Source: Tateyamaria sp. syn59
GTDB taxonomy: Bacteria; Pseudomonadota; Alphaproteobacteria; Rhodobacterales; Rhodobacteraceae
Direction: 5' to 3'
NCBI RefSeq assembly: GCF_007995245.1
Contig: NZ_VCBA01000007.1
Location: forward strand, 1 to 64,000
Length of the DNA stretch: 64,000 nt
In this document: positions 19,922-28,854 of the stretch, piece after piece
Layout: the number at the start of each line of letters is the position of its first letter
How positions within the stretch are numbered: the stretch's first letter is position 1
The notes under the pieces: model-generated
Told to the model about the DNA's origin: nothing
What the model saw: only the letters and a program-made list of their open reading frames with translations
The model's database searches: none
Made by a program: the position numbers and the translations under genes

Positions 19922-19953
19922 GATGGGCGCCCGGCATGGTGCGTGCGCCCATC
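19922..19953 (-). terminator. Hairpin downstream of the RTX gene
   Basis: GATGGGCGC (19922-19930) and GCGCCCATC (19945-19953) form a perfect 9-bp stem with a 14-nt loop. No T-run follows on either strand, so it is only a possible terminator for the RTX gene. Confidence 0.35.
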
Positions 19954-19972
19954 ACGATAGGTAAGGCCCCGA

Positions 19973-21163
19973 TCAGAGACCGAAATCGTCGGCGGTCAGA
20001 CTGTTTTCGACGATGTTCAGCAGGGTGATCGAGTTGATCTGCCCGTTGCTCAGATCGGCAAGATCGACCGACGCATAGAGGCCATCCAGATCAATGACCG
20101 CATTGCCGTTGGCATAGGTGATGAACAGTTCGATGTCGTCAAACCCGATGACTGGCGCGAATGCACCAGGCTCTGCCCCCGCGCGCGTTTCCTGCGGCAG
20201 CCGGATCACGTCATCATCGGTGAAATCAACGATTACGTCTTCACCGCTGCCAAGACTGAAAAGGAACGTGTCCGCTCCGGACCCGCCTTCTAACGTATCG
20301 TCACCGCGCCCGCCCAAAAGCCTGTCGCGCCCGCTTTTGCCCATCAACGTGTCATCGTCTTGCCCGCCGAAAAGCAAGTCGCTGCCACGGCCGCCGATCA
20401 GAACATCATCACCTTCGCCCCCGCGCAGCGTATCCTTGCTGGCGTTGCCGACCAGCAAATCATCACCGTCATTGCCTTCCAGCTCGTCACGGCCCTGACC
20501 ACCAAAGAACTCTTCGTTACCTTCGCTCCCGCGCATCGTATCGTGGCCCCTACCACCCAGGACACGACCGCTGGCGCCGAGCTGACCATCGCCGGGCAGT
20601 GCAAGATACAGGTCGTTCCCGCTGCCCAGGTTTACGTCGCCAATCGTTCCGGTATTGATCACAACATCATCACCGGAGCCGGTATGCAGGCGTCCTGCAA
20701 TTTTGCCGTCGAATACGTCCAGCCCCAGATCGAAACTCGCGACGAGAACGATGTCGTCTCCGCCACCGGTGTTAACATTCCCATCAATCAGTCCGGCCGT
20801 GTAGACGAAATCGTCGCCCAGCCCCAGCTGGACGTCTCCGATAACGTCTCCTTCGTTCAGGATGGCGCGTTGTCCCGTTCCGGTCAGCGAAATGGATGTG
20901 TCGGCGCGCCCGCTGCTTCCGATAACGCCGGTGTTGCTGATCACCACATCGGACGATCCGTCGCCCTCGACGAAATCGCGCACGAAACCGTCATTCAGGA
21001 ACAGTGCCTCATCATCTTCGAGAAACAGAAAATTGCGCGCCTGTGCGTCGGTCTGTTCAATCTCCGCAATCGGATCGAAGTCGAACACGAAGCCGGCAGG
21101 CAGCAAGACGTTATTGTACAGGAAAGAGGCGCGGTCAAAGAGACCGCGTGCGTCAGTTGTCAT
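19973..21163 (-). CDS. RTX/hemolysin-type calcium-binding repeat protein
   Basis: Acidic protein of about 396 residues with no signal peptide. Around residues 215-320 there is a run of RTX nonapeptide repeats of the GGxGxDxLx type, for example GGRGSDLLFGGQDDDTL. The C-terminus (DTFLFSLGSGEDVIVDF onward) resembles the type I secretion M10/peptidase C-terminal region. Before the RTX block are several looser Asp/Gly/Asn-rich repeats (GTIGDVNLGSGNDL). Family knowledge suggests calcium-triggered folding after type I export. No secretion ATPase is adjacent. Starts at 21211 and 21202 are alternatives; MTTDARGLF at 21163 has a GGGGG stretch upstream. Confidence 0.85.
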   Translation of the reverse strand: MTTDARGLFDRASFLYNNVLLPAGFVFDFDPIAEIEQTDAQARNFLFLEDDEALFLNDGFVRDFVEGDGSSDVVISNTGVIGSSGRADTSISLTGTGQRAILNEGDVIGDVQLGLGDDFVYTAGLIDGNVNTGGGDDIVLVASFDLGLDVFDGKIAGRLHTGSGDDVVINTGTIGDVNLGSGNDLYLALPGDGQLGASGRVLGGRGHDTMRGSEGNEEFFGGQGRDELEGNDGDDLLVGNASKDTLRGGEGDDVLIGGRGSDLLFGGQDDDTLMGKSGRDRLLGGRGDDTLEGGSGADTFLFSLGSGEDVIVDFTDDDVIRLPQETRAGAEPGAFAPVIGFDDIELFITYANGNAVIDLDGLYASVDLADLSNGQINSITLLNIVENSLTADDFGL

Positions 21164-21278
21164 TGGTAAAACCCCCAGGTTAGCAAATGGGGTATGCCGC
21201 ATTTCTGCCATAGTTTCTACAGACGCGCGCGTAGGTTTCTGAAATAGATACAGTGTCTCAAACGGTTGGAAATTAATG

Positions 21279-21305
21279 AAAAAAAGGGGCCGTGAGCCCC
21301 TTTTT
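21279..21305 (-). terminator. Rho-independent terminator after the second importer operon
   Basis: On the minus strand AAAAAGGGGC pairs with GCCCCTTTTT around a 5-nt loop, and more Ts follow. It lies 25 bp beyond the LivF-type stop at 21330, so it ends the 26574-21330 operon. The A/T arms make it usable in both directions. Confidence 0.85.
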
Positions 21306-21329
21306 CAACCTGAGATTGGTAATTGCGAT

Positions 21330-22085
21330 CTAAATCGCCAGGTATTCGGACCGTAATTCTTCGTTTTCAAGGACTTCCGCAGCGGTTCCATCAAAAACAA
21401 TTCCGCCCGTATCCAGAATGACGGCTCGATCAGCAAGCTGAAGCGCCCGAACGGCATTCTGTTCGACGATGACGGTGGTGATTCCCTGTTCCTTGATCAC
21501 GGTCAGGGTCTTCTCGATCTCGTCCACGATCACCGGGGCCAATCCCTCATAAGGTTCATCGAGCAGCAGCACCTTGATGTCACGGGCCAGCGCGCGGGCG
21601 ATGGCCAGCATCTGTTGTTCGCCGCCCGACAGGGTGGTGCCCTCTTGTGTGCGGCGCTCGCCCAGACGCGGGAACAGGTCGTATAGCCGTTCGATGGACC
21701 AGCCGATGGGCGGGGCGATCTGCGCCAGCTTCAGGTTCTCTTCGACGGTCAGGCCGGGGATGATCCGGCGGTCTTCAGGGACGAGGCCCAGACCAACCTG
21801 ACTGGCCTCGTGGCTCGACATCTTGTGCAGGGGCTGGTGGTCCAGCCAGATCTCGCCATGGGTGACTTCCGGGTCGCCGATCCGCGCAATCGACCGTAGG
21901 GTCGATGTCTTGCCCGCGCCGTTGCGGCCCAGCAGCGCCAGGATTTCGCCTTCGTGGACGTTAAAGCTGATGCCCTGCACGATATAGCTTTCGCCGTAAT
22001 AGGCGTGCATGTCCCAGACGCTCAGGAATGCGGGGGCCGTGGCGGCGTGGTTCACGCCTTTGGAAAAGTCGGGTTTGACGTTCAT
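21330..22085 (-). CDS. ABC importer ATP-binding protein, LivF type (second cluster)
   Basis: ATPase of 251 residues with Walker A GRNGAGKTS, signature LSGGEQQML, Walker B VLLLDEPYEGL and switch VIVEQNAVRAL. It has a longer N-terminal lead (about 25 residues) than the usual LivF, before LSVWDMHAYYGESYIVQ. It is the last gene of the cluster, 12 bp after the LivG-type gene. Confidence 0.93.
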   Translation of the reverse strand: MNVKPDFSKGVNHAATAPAFLSVWDMHAYYGESYIVQGISFNVHEGEILALLGRNGAGKTSTLRSIARIGDPEVTHGEIWLDHQPLHKMSSHEASQVGLGLVPEDRRIIPGLTVEENLKLAQIAPPIGWSIERLYDLFPRLGERRTQEGTTLSGGEQQMLAIARALARDIKVLLLDEPYEGLAPVIVDEIEKTLTVIKEQGITTVIVEQNAVRALQLADRAVILDTGGIVFDGTAAEVLENEELRSEYLAI

Positions 22086-22097
22086 CGGTCAGGCTCC

Positions 22098-22862
22098 TTA
22101 AGCGGCATCTTGGGTTTCGCCCAGATACGCTTCGCGCACCTTGGGGTGGCCCTTGATATTGTCTGGCGTGTCTTCGACCAGCGGGGTGCCCTGTGCCAGA
22201 ACGGTGATCCGCTCGGCCAGGGAGAACACCACGTGCATGTCGTGTTCGATGATCGAGATTGTGATGTCCCGCTCGTCCTTGATCTGCTTGAGCAGGTCGA
22301 TGGTGTTGTTGGTGTCAGCGCGCGCCATGCCCGCCGTCGGCTCGTCCAGCAGCAGCAGGCGCGGTTCCTGCGCTAGACACATGCCGATCTCCAGCCGCCG
22401 CTTGTTGCCGCGCGACATGGTGGCCGCGTTGTCGTTGCGCGCGTCTGCCATGTTCATCTCTTCCAGCATCTGTTCGGCCCGCTCGACAATCTCGCGGTCC
22501 TTGAACATGTCGCGGAAGGCGTTGGGCGTGAACGCCCCGTCGCGCTTGGCAAAGCAGGGGATCATCATGTTTTCCATGACGCTCAGCTCGCCAAAGATCT
22601 CAGGCGTCTGGAACACCCGGGAAATGCCCATCTGGTTGATTTCAAATGGCTTGCGCCCCAGCACGGACTGGCCGTCGAACATGACCGACCCGGTGTCGGG
22701 GATCAGCTTGCCCACGAGGCAGTTCAGCAGCGTGGACTTGCCCGCCCCGTTGGGGCCGATGATGGCATGGACCGAGTTCTCTGCCACGCTGAGGTTCACG
22801 TCCCCCAGCGCTTGCAGACCGCCGAACCGTTTGCCCACGTTTTTGACTTCAAGGATACCCAT
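22098..22862 (-). CDS. ABC importer ATP-binding protein, LivG type (second cluster)
   Basis: ATPase of 254 residues with Walker A GPNGAGKST, Walker B LLLLDEPTAGM and switch IIEHDMHVVFSLA. The signature reads MSRGNKRR rather than LSGGQ, a variant also seen in some LivG-type proteins. The C-terminus (GHPKVREAYLGE) is typical. Confidence 0.93.
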   Translation of the reverse strand: MGILEVKNVGKRFGGLQALGDVNLSVAENSVHAIIGPNGAGKSTLLNCLVGKLIPDTGSVMFDGQSVLGRKPFEINQMGISRVFQTPEIFGELSVMENMMIPCFAKRDGAFTPNAFRDMFKDREIVERAEQMLEEMNMADARNDNAATMSRGNKRRLEIGMCLAQEPRLLLLDEPTAGMARADTNNTIDLLKQIKDERDITISIIEHDMHVVFSLAERITVLAQGTPLVEDTPDNIKGHPKVREAYLGETQDAA

Positions 22863-22874
22863 TGGTTTCTCTCC

Positions 22875-24074
22875 TTATTCCGCAGGCGTGGTTTTGCCGT
22901 CCGGCCCGTCTTCGGCCGGTTTCTTGCGCTTGAACAGGCGGGCCACACGTTGGCCCCCTTCGACAAGCCCACCGGGCAGGAAGATCACGACCAGCATGAA
23001 GATGATGCCCAGCGTCAGGTGCCAGCCCTTGCCGATGAAGGGGTAGACAAGCGACACGAGGATGTCCTCGATCCCGTCAGGCATGAAGGCGAACCACTGG
23101 TGCAGGATCTCTTTGTTGATCTTGGACAGGATATTTTCCATGTACTTGATCGCACCCGCGCCCAGCACCGGCCCGATCAGCGTGCCGACACCGCCAAGGA
23201 TGGACATCAGCACCACTTCACCCGAGGCCGTCCAGAACATGCGTTCCGCACCCACTTGTGTGTCCATCGCGACCATCAGACCACCGGCCAGCCCGGCATA
23301 CATGCCCGAGATGACAAAGGCCGCGAGGGTGTAGGGCTTGGCGTTCAGCCCGGTGTAGTTCAGCCGCTGCTGGTTCGACTTCACGGCCCGCAGCATCATG
23401 CCAAACGGTGAGCGGAAGATGCGGATCGACATGTAGAAGGCCAGCAGCATCACGACCGCCGCAAGGTAGTAGCCCGCGTTGAAGGTGAAGAGCCAACCGC
23501 CCACGCTCCATTCAAAGCTCGACCCCATTTCCAACCCGAACAGGTTGGCTTTCGGTGTCGCGCCTTCGGCCAGTGCGCCGTCGAGGATGCGCGGGTCAAA
23601 GATCTTGGGCTGCAGGCCCGTTTCGCCACCCGTGATCGGCGTCAGCACCGAGTAGGCGAGCGAGTAAGACATCTGTGCAAAGGCCAGCGTCAGGATCGAG
23701 AAGTAGATGCCTGAGCGGCGCAGACTGATCCAGCCGACTGCGAGCGAGAAGATGCCCGCCACGATCACCGACACGATAATGGCCGGGATCACATTCATGG
23801 TCAGCAGTTTCATCATCCAGATCGCGGCGTAGGAACCGACACCCAGGAAGGCTGCGTGGCCGAAGGACAGATAGCCCGTGAGCCCGAAGAGGATGTTGAA
23901 CCCGATGGCGAAGATGCCAAAGATCACAAAGCGCTGCATCAGGTCGGGATAGCCCGCATTGAACTGCGCCATGGCGGAGCCCTCGGGGAAGGGGTTCAGC
24001 AGGAAGGGGGCCAGCGCCACCAGTATGGCCACCAGGATGAGGAGGCGGGTGTCTTTTTTGTCGAGACCAAACAT
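22875..24074 (-). CDS. ABC importer permease, LivM type (second cluster)
   Basis: Membrane subunit of 399 residues, longer than average LivM. It contains [21 protein letters not shown] (near residue 60), the long LivM periplasmic region and [18 protein letters not shown] near residue 260. The charged C-terminal tail (about 380-399, [13 protein letters not shown]) is extra. It sits 12 bp upstream of the LivG-type gene and 3 bp after the LivH-type stop. Confidence 0.93.
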   Translation of the reverse strand: MFGLDKKDTRLLILVAILVALAPFLLNPFPEGSAMAQFNAGYPDLMQRFVIFGIFAIGFNILFGLTGYLSFGHAAFLGVGSYAAIWMMKLLTMNVIPAIIVSVIVAGIFSLAVGWISLRRSGIYFSILTLAFAQMSYSLAYSVLTPITGGETGLQPKIFDPRILDGALAEGATPKANLFGLEMGSSFEWSVGGWLFTFNAGYYLAAVVMLLAFYMSIRIFRSPFGMMLRAVKSNQQRLNYTGLNAKPYTLAAFVISGMYAGLAGGLMVAMDTQVGAERMFWTASGEVVLMSILGGVGTLIGPVLGAGAIKYMENILSKINKEILHQWFAFMPDGIEDILVSLVYPFIGKGWHLTLGIIFMLVVIFLPGGLVEGGQRVARLFKRKKPAEDGPDGKTTPAE

Positions 24075-24077
24075 GGA

Positions 24078-25109
24078 TTACTCCTCCATCACGCCCTTGC
24101 GGCCCATAAGGCCCCGAGGACGGGTCAACAGAATGATGATGGCGACCAGATAGATGATGATCTGGTTGAGGCCCGGCAGCACGGCGAGGACTTCGCGCAT
24201 GGATGCAAAGCTTTCGAGGATGCCAAGCAGGAAGCCTGCGGCGACAGCACCGGGCAGGGAGCCCATGCCGCCCACAACGACCACCACAAAAGACAGCACG
24301 AGGAAGTCCATGCCCATGTGGTAGTTGGGCGAGTTGATCGGCGTGTACATGACGCCCGCAAGCCCTGCGACGGCGGCCGCGATGCCAAACATCAGGGTAA
24401 AGCGGCGGTCGATATTGATGCCCAGAAGCTGCACCGTCTCGCGGTCGGCCATGCCGGCCCGCACAACCATCCCGAAGGTGGTGAACTGGAGGAAGGCGAA
24501 CACGGCGCCGATGATGACGGCGGCAAAGGCGAAGTAGATGATGCGCCAGTAGGGATAGATGATCGTGTTGGGATCAAAGCCCAGCATGGCGCCGAAGTCG
24601 AACGAACCCACAAAGGCCGCAGGGGCAGGGGTCGGGATCGGGTTGGCGCCGTAGTAGTACTTGATGATCTCTTGCAGCACGATAGCGAGGCCGAAGGTTA
24701 CGAGGATCTGGTCGGCGTGTGGGCGCTTGTAGAAGTGCTTGATCAAGCCCCGCTCCATGATCACGCCTATGGCGATCATCACCGGGATGGCAAAAAGAAT
24801 GGCGAGCGGCACGTTCCAATCAATGATTGCAGCCCCCACGCTCTCGCCGAATATGTCATAGACATACGGGATCTCGACCTGAAGCGGGTTGCCCAGAAAG
24901 TCGGTTTGCGTGTCGTCCACGACTGTGCGGCTGAGGGTCAGAAGACGGCCTAGCGTGACCGCGCAGAACGCGCCGATCATGAACAACGCGCCGTGGGCGA
25001 AGTTGACCACGCCCAGAGTGCCGAAAATCAGCGTGAGACCCAGCGCAATCAGCGCATAGGCCGAGCCCTTGTCGAGCCCGTTTAGAATTTGAAGGATGAT
25101 CGCTTCCAT
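24078..25109 (-). CDS. ABC importer permease, LivH type (second cluster)
   Basis: Membrane subunit of 343 residues. It has the classic LivH start (ILQILNGLDKGSAYALIALGL), FGTLGVVNFAHGALFMIG and the coupling region AAAVAGLAGVMYTPINSPN. An insertion of about 30 residues after the third helix (TLSRTVVDDTQTDFLGN) is larger than in E. coli LivH. The 127-bp gap to the binding-protein gene upstream holds a repeat element and a hairpin. Confidence 0.93.
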   Translation of the reverse strand: MEAIILQILNGLDKGSAYALIALGLTLIFGTLGVVNFAHGALFMIGAFCAVTLGRLLTLSRTVVDDTQTDFLGNPLQVEIPYVYDIFGESVGAAIIDWNVPLAILFAIPVMIAIGVIMERGLIKHFYKRPHADQILVTFGLAIVLQEIIKYYYGANPIPTPAPAAFVGSFDFGAMLGFDPNTIIYPYWRIIYFAFAAVIIGAVFAFLQFTTFGMVVRAGMADRETVQLLGINIDRRFTLMFGIAAAVAGLAGVMYTPINSPNYHMGMDFLVLSFVVVVVGGMGSLPGAVAAGFLLGILESFASMREVLAVLPGLNQIIIYLVAIIILLTRPRGLMGRKGVMEE

Positions 25110-25135
25110 CGGCCGAACCTCTGGGTTGGGGGCAT

Positions 25136-25167
25136 CTGTCCCCGCGGGGACACATTATGTTAAATTT
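25136..25167 (+). repeat. Dispersed palindromic repeat, intergenic copy
   Basis: Contains the perfect 16-bp palindrome TGTCCCCGCGGGGACA (25137-25152), followed by an AT-rich CATTATGTTAAATT block. The whole 32-bp unit matches 29 of 32 bases of a second copy at 53721-53752 on the same strand. It lies in the gap upstream of the LivH-type gene. It looks like a REP-like or small mobile repeat. Confidence 0.7.
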
Positions 25168-25197
25168 TTTGGATGCCTGGGATCTGGTGCCAGGGAA

Positions 25198-25221
25198 GGG
25201 TGGGCCAAGCGCGGCCCACCC
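25198..25221 (-). terminator. Hairpin between binding-protein and permease genes (second cluster)
   Basis: GGGTGGGCC (25198-25206) and GGCCCACCC (25213-25221) form a perfect 9-bp stem with a 6-nt loop, 16 bp beyond the binding-protein stop. No T-run follows. It probably acts as an attenuator or 3'-end protector of the binding-protein mRNA. Confidence 0.6.
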
Positions 25222-25236
25222 AGTATTTTCAATGGC

Positions 25237-26574
25237 TTACGCGCCCGGGTTGCAGGTGCCCAGCTCGCCACCGAAGATCGACGCGTCGTAGGTCACTTGC
25301 TCGACCGGCGTGACTTCCACGATTTCCAGAAGGTCGAACTCGGATGTCGGGTTCTCTTTCCCTTTCACGACCAGCACGTCTTTGAAGCACTGGTGGTCTT
25401 CGCCGCGATAGAGCGTGGGGCCGTTGCCCATGCCGTCGAATTCGAAGTCCTTGAGCGCTTCGCCAACCGCACAGGGGTTGAACGAGCCTGCGCGTTCCAC
25501 GGCATCTGCATAGAGCAGGGCCTGGACGTAGCAGGTGTGCGCGGCCTGCGACGGCGGGAAGCCGTACTTGGTGCCGAAGGATTTGACGAACGCTTTGGAG
25601 CCTTCGTCCTGCAGCGACCAGTGCCAGTTGGTGGAACCGAAGATGCCCTTCACGTTGGCGCCCGCACCCTTCGCCATCAGGCGGGAGTAGAGCGGAACAA
25701 CGATCTCGAAGTTCTTGTTGTTCACCAGCTTGTCACGCAGGCCGAACTGAACCGCGTTGGTCAGCGAGTTCACCATGTTGCCGCCATAGTGGTTCAGAAC
25801 CAGCACGTCTGCGCCCGATTGCAGAACCGGCGCGATGTAGGACGAGAAGTCGGTTTGCGTCAGCGGCGTTTTCACGGCGGCGACGGTTTCCCAACCCATG
25901 GCTTCGGTCGAGGTGCGCACGGCTTCTTCGGTCGTGTAGCCCCAGTTGTAGTCCGCCGTCAGGTGATAGGCCTTGCGGTCCGTGCCGTAGTTGTTGGCCA
26001 GGATCGGCGCCAGCGCCGCACCGGACATGTAGGAGTTGAAGAAGTGGCGGAAGCCATTGGCCTTCTTGTCCTTGCCGGTGGTGTCGTTGGAGTGGGTCAG
26101 GCCCGCCATGAAGATCACGCCTGCCTCTTGGCAGAGTGCCTGCACGGCCACGGCCACGCCGGAGGACGAACCACCCGTGATCATCACAGCGCCGTCTTTT
26201 TCGATCATCGAGCGGGCCGATGCGCGGGCGGCGTCAGACTTGGTCTGCGTGTCGCCGGTGACGTATTCGACTTTCTTGCCCAGGATACCGTTGCCTTGCA
26301 GGGCCTTGGACGAGAAGGTGTTCATCAGGCCGCCGTCGCCACCACCGTTCAGGTGTTCGACCGCCAGTTCGTAGGCGCGCAGTTCGTCCGCACCTTCGTC
26401 AGCGTAGGGGCCGGTCTGCGGCACGTTGAAGCCCAGCGTCACGGAAGAGCCGGTGGGCTCGTTCGTGAAAGCAGCGGCCGACTGCGCCGTAAAGATCGTT
26501 GGTGCCGCAAAGCCGGCACCAGCAACGGCACCTGTCTGGAGCACGCCACGGCGCGTCAGATTCATTTTGGACAT
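25237..26574 (-). CDS. ABC importer substrate-binding protein with Tat signal (second cluster)
   Basis: Periplasmic Peripla_BP_6-type protein of 445 residues. A twin-arginine signal (NLTRRGVLQTGA, cleavage near AQSAAA at about residue 35) implies export in a folded state. The mature start VTLGFNVPQTGPYADEG is the ligand-loop pattern of amide/urea/amino-acid binders. GGGAGGA lies eight bases upstream of ATG 26574; an ATG three codons later is an alternative. It is the first gene of the operon and divergent from an ScfR-type regulator. The ligand is not determined. Confidence 0.92.
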   Translation of the reverse strand: MSKMNLTRRGVLQTGAVAGAGFAAPTIFTAQSAAAFTNEPTGSSVTLGFNVPQTGPYADEGADELRAYELAVEHLNGGGDGGLMNTFSSKALQGNGILGKKVEYVTGDTQTKSDAARASARSMIEKDGAVMITGGSSSGVAVAVQALCQEAGVIFMAGLTHSNDTTGKDKKANGFRHFFNSYMSGAALAPILANNYGTDRKAYHLTADYNWGYTTEEAVRTSTEAMGWETVAAVKTPLTQTDFSSYIAPVLQSGADVLVLNHYGGNMVNSLTNAVQFGLRDKLVNNKNFEIVVPLYSRLMAKGAGANVKGIFGSTNWHWSLQDEGSKAFVKSFGTKYGFPPSQAAHTCYVQALLYADAVERAGSFNPCAVGEALKDFEFDGMGNGPTLYRGEDHQCFKDVLVVKGKENPTSEFDLLEIVEVTPVEQVTYDASIFGGELGTCNPGA

Positions 26575-26633
26575 GAATATCCTCCCATTTGTTGAAATGC
26601 GCGGACCTGCTCCTCAACCGGACCGCGCGCGCA

Positions 26634-26743
26634 CTTTGTGCAAAGCCACTATCGCGTATGGTTGGAAAATTGCGCAATAAACCCTTTGTTTTGCAGAATT
26701 ATTTTGTAAACAATTGCACAACACCACGGTATACTTTGTAAAC
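26634..26743. promoter_or_regulatory. Putative operator cluster in the importer/ScfR divergent region
   Basis: Three related motifs lie between the divergent genes: the dyad CTTTGTGCAAAG (26634-26645) and two direct copies of TTTGTAAAC (26703-26711 and 26735-26743), 32 bp apart or about three helical turns. They resemble the TTTGCAAA-type sites known for RamB/PrpR-family regulators, to which the adjacent ScfR-like protein is related. Binding is inferred. Confidence 0.45.
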
Positions 26744-26803
26744 TTCCTTATGTCGCAGCGCAGAAACGCGTTGAAATGACTGACAAACGCAGGGGAATGG
26801 AAG

Positions 26804-28111
26804 ATGGCGCGCGACGCATTGACAGGCACCCGGATCCGCGAAAGGCGTGCGATGGGTGGCCTAAAGCAGTTTGACCTGGCCAGGCAGATCGGGATTTCGG
26901 CGTCCTACCTCAACTTAATCGAGCATAATCGGCGCAGAATCGGGGGCAAGCTGCTCCTCGATATTGCCGCCGTGCTGGATGTCGAACCGACTGTTCTCAG
27001 CGAGGGGGCGGAGGCCGCGTTGATTGCGTCCCTGCAGGAGGCCGCCCAACGCGCCCGTCTGGCCGAGGAGGAAAGCGTGCGGGCCGAGGAATTTGCGGGC
27101 CGCTTTCCGGGCTGGGCCGAGGCGCTGGCCGCAGCTCATCGTAAAATTGCCGATTTGCAGCGCACGGTCGAAACCCTGAGCGACCGCTTGGCCCATGACC
27201 CCGAATTGGCCGCATCGGTTCACGAGGTGTTGTCGACAGCAGCCTCCATCCGGTCCACGGCATCTATTCTGGCAGAGGACAAGACCATCACGCCGGAATG
27301 GCGCGACCGCTTTCATGCCAATATTGATGCCGACAGCCGCCGCCTGGCCGACAGTTCCAAGGCGTTGGTGGGCTTTCTGGACGCCGAAACCGGCGAAGCT
27401 GCACCGTCCGGGTCCCCGCAGGAGGAGGTCGCGACGTTTCTGGGTGCGCATGCGCAGGCTTTAGAGGCGGTGGAGCAGGGAGCGGAGGGTGTGGAGCGCC
27501 TGGTGGCCGACGCCCCCGAGCTGGCGTCGGAACAGTCGCGCCATCTTGCCCGCACAATCTTGGATCGCATGATGCAGGACAGCGCGCAGGTTGGTCTGGC
27601 TGATCTGAGGGGGGCGTTGTCGTCGCTGGGGCCGGATGTCGTCGCCCTTGCAGCGCATTTCGAGGTGTCAGTGCCCCATATCATGCGCCGCTTGGCAGCT
27701 GTGCCGGAGCTTGAGGCCGGGCTGGTGGTGGCAGACCGGGCTGGTAGCCTGCTGTTTCGCAAGGATACTGAGGGGTTCGCCATCCCGCGCCATGGTGCGG
27801 CGTGCCCGCTCTGGCCGCTATTTCAGGTAATGGGCCAGCCGGGTCAGGTCATCCGCGCGCAGGTTCAGATGCCCACACGCGACACGGCTATCTTCGATTG
27901 CTACGCCGCCGCCGAGCCGGTCGGTCCTGTCGTCTTGAACGCGCCGCCGCTTCTGGAGGCAACCATGCTGATCCTGCCTGCGCCTGAGCGGCCAGGCATG
28001 TCTGATATGCCCATGGAAGAGGTGGGGCCCGCATGCCATATCTGCCCGCGCGCCGGTTGCAGGGGTCGTAGAGAACCCTCGATCCTGAGCGAGGGGTTCA
28101 GTGGTTTTTGA
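26804..28111 (+). CDS. ScfR/RamB/PrpR-type XRE regulator (short-chain fatty acyl regulator family)
   Basis: Regulator of 435 residues. The N-terminal HTH_3 domain (about 8-62) contains LARQIGISASYLNLIEHNRR. A central helical region follows, and the C-terminal half is of the DUF2083 type found in RamB, PrpR and ScfR, which sense acyl-CoA or propionate/acetate state. Conserved cysteines are visible at CPLWPLFQ (about residue 334) and at CHICPRAGC (411, 414, 419), compatible with the Fe-S cluster known in mycobacterial PrpR. It is divergent from the Tat-exported binding protein and upstream of the SLC5-type sensor kinase genes, which suggests a link to short-chain acid metabolism. Confidence 0.85.
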   Translation: MARDALTGTRIRERRAMGGLKQFDLARQIGISASYLNLIEHNRRRIGGKLLLDIAAVLDVEPTVLSEGAEAALIASLQEAAQRARLAEEESVRAEEFAGRFPGWAEALAAAHRKIADLQRTVETLSDRLAHDPELAASVHEVLSTAASIRSTASILAEDKTITPEWRDRFHANIDADSRRLADSSKALVGFLDAETGEAAPSGSPQEEVATFLGAHAQALEAVEQGAEGVERLVADAPELASEQSRHLARTILDRMMQDSAQVGLADLRGALSSLGPDVVALAAHFEVSVPHIMRRLAAVPELEAGLVVADRAGSLLFRKDTEGFAIPRHGAACPLWPLFQVMGQPGQVIRAQVQMPTRDTAIFDCYAAAEPVGPVVLNAPPLLEATMLILPAPERPGMSDMPMEEVGPACHICPRAGCRGRREPSILSEGFSGF

Positions 28112-28201
28112 CAGGTCCGCCAATTCCGCACATAGTTGACCTGCGCGGATCAGGCGGAGACACATCCACCGGCCCGCGCATTTTGGGGAGGAGACGCAGA
28201 C

Positions 28202-28576
28202 ATGGGCAAGCATGTCCTGCTCGTCGAAGACGAGATTAACATTATAGAGGCGATGCAGTTTCTGCTGAGCCGGGAAGGCTGGGATGTCGATACGCATTCC
28301 GACGGAGCCACTGCAGTGGACAAGGTGCGCGCCATGAAACCCGACCTCGTGGTTCTCGACTACATGCTGCCCGGCAAGAACGGCATCGACATCCTGTCAG
28401 AACTGCGTGCTGATCCTGAGTTCGCCCGGCTGCCGATCCTCATGCTCACCGCCCGTGGTCAGGGCCGCGACCGTGAACAAGCCGAAAAGGCTGGTGTCAG
28501 CCGGTTCATGACCAAGCCCTTTTCCAACACCGAGGTGATGACGGCCGTACGCGACCTTGTGCAGCTCGCACAATGA
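28202..28576 (+). CDS. Single-domain response regulator (CheY-like)
   Basis: Receiver-only protein of 124 residues. Phosphoacceptor Asp53 (LVVLDYMLPG), acidic pair Glu9/Asp10, Thr83 and Lys105 (MTKPF) are all present, so it should be phosphorylatable. There is no output domain. ATG 28202 follows GGGGAGGAGA. The 3' end overlaps the next gene (ATGA). The likely partner is the sensor kinase two genes downstream. Confidence 0.92.
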   Translation: MGKHVLLVEDEINIIEAMQFLLSREGWDVDTHSDGATAVDKVRAMKPDLVVLDYMLPGKNGIDILSELRADPEFARLPILMLTARGQGRDREQAEKAGVSRFMTKPFSNTEVMTAVRDLVQLAQ

Positions 28577-28854
28577 GCGACTCCGCCCCCAATGCGACAC
28601 TGTTTCTGGAAAAGCGCAGCTATCGCCGCCGTCGGCTGAAAGATGCGCTGCGCCTGTTGCCGGTCGTTGGGGTGCTGTTGTGGATGGTGCCGGTGCTGTG
28701 GCCCAGCGGCGCCAGCCATCCGGCTGATCCGACACCCGTCGCCATGTCGAGTGCCATCACCTACGTCTTTGTCGTCTGGGTGCTGTTGATCCTGGCCGCC
28801 GCGGCGTTGTGGTGGGTAATCGGAGAGCGTGGCAGCGCGGAGACCGACCCATGA
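28573..28854 (+). CDS. Small two-helix membrane protein
   Basis: Protein of 93 residues with a basic N-terminal patch (KRSYRRRRLK) and two membrane helices (about 28-45 and 60-83). It overlaps both neighbours by 4 bp (ATGA), so it is translationally coupled to the receiver and to the SLC5-type kinase. By position and size it resembles the small partner subunits encoded before some sodium/solute symporters, but I do not recognise a family. Confidence 0.75.
   Translation: MSDSAPNATLFLEKRSYRRRRLKDALRLLPVVGVLLWMVPVLWPSGASHPADPTPVAMSSAITYVFVVWVLLILAAAALWWVIGERGSAETDP

Noticed and set aside
23856-24953. Plus-strand ORF of 365 codons opposite the LivH and LivM-type genes
   Set aside because: Antisense, with an extreme Glu/His/Asp/Lys composition typical of reversed membrane-protein codons.
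25096-26595. Plus-strand ORF of 499 codons opposite the Tat-exported binding protein
   Set aside because: It is a shadow of a gene with clear signal peptide and family motifs; its translation is Gly/Val/His/Arg-rich noise.
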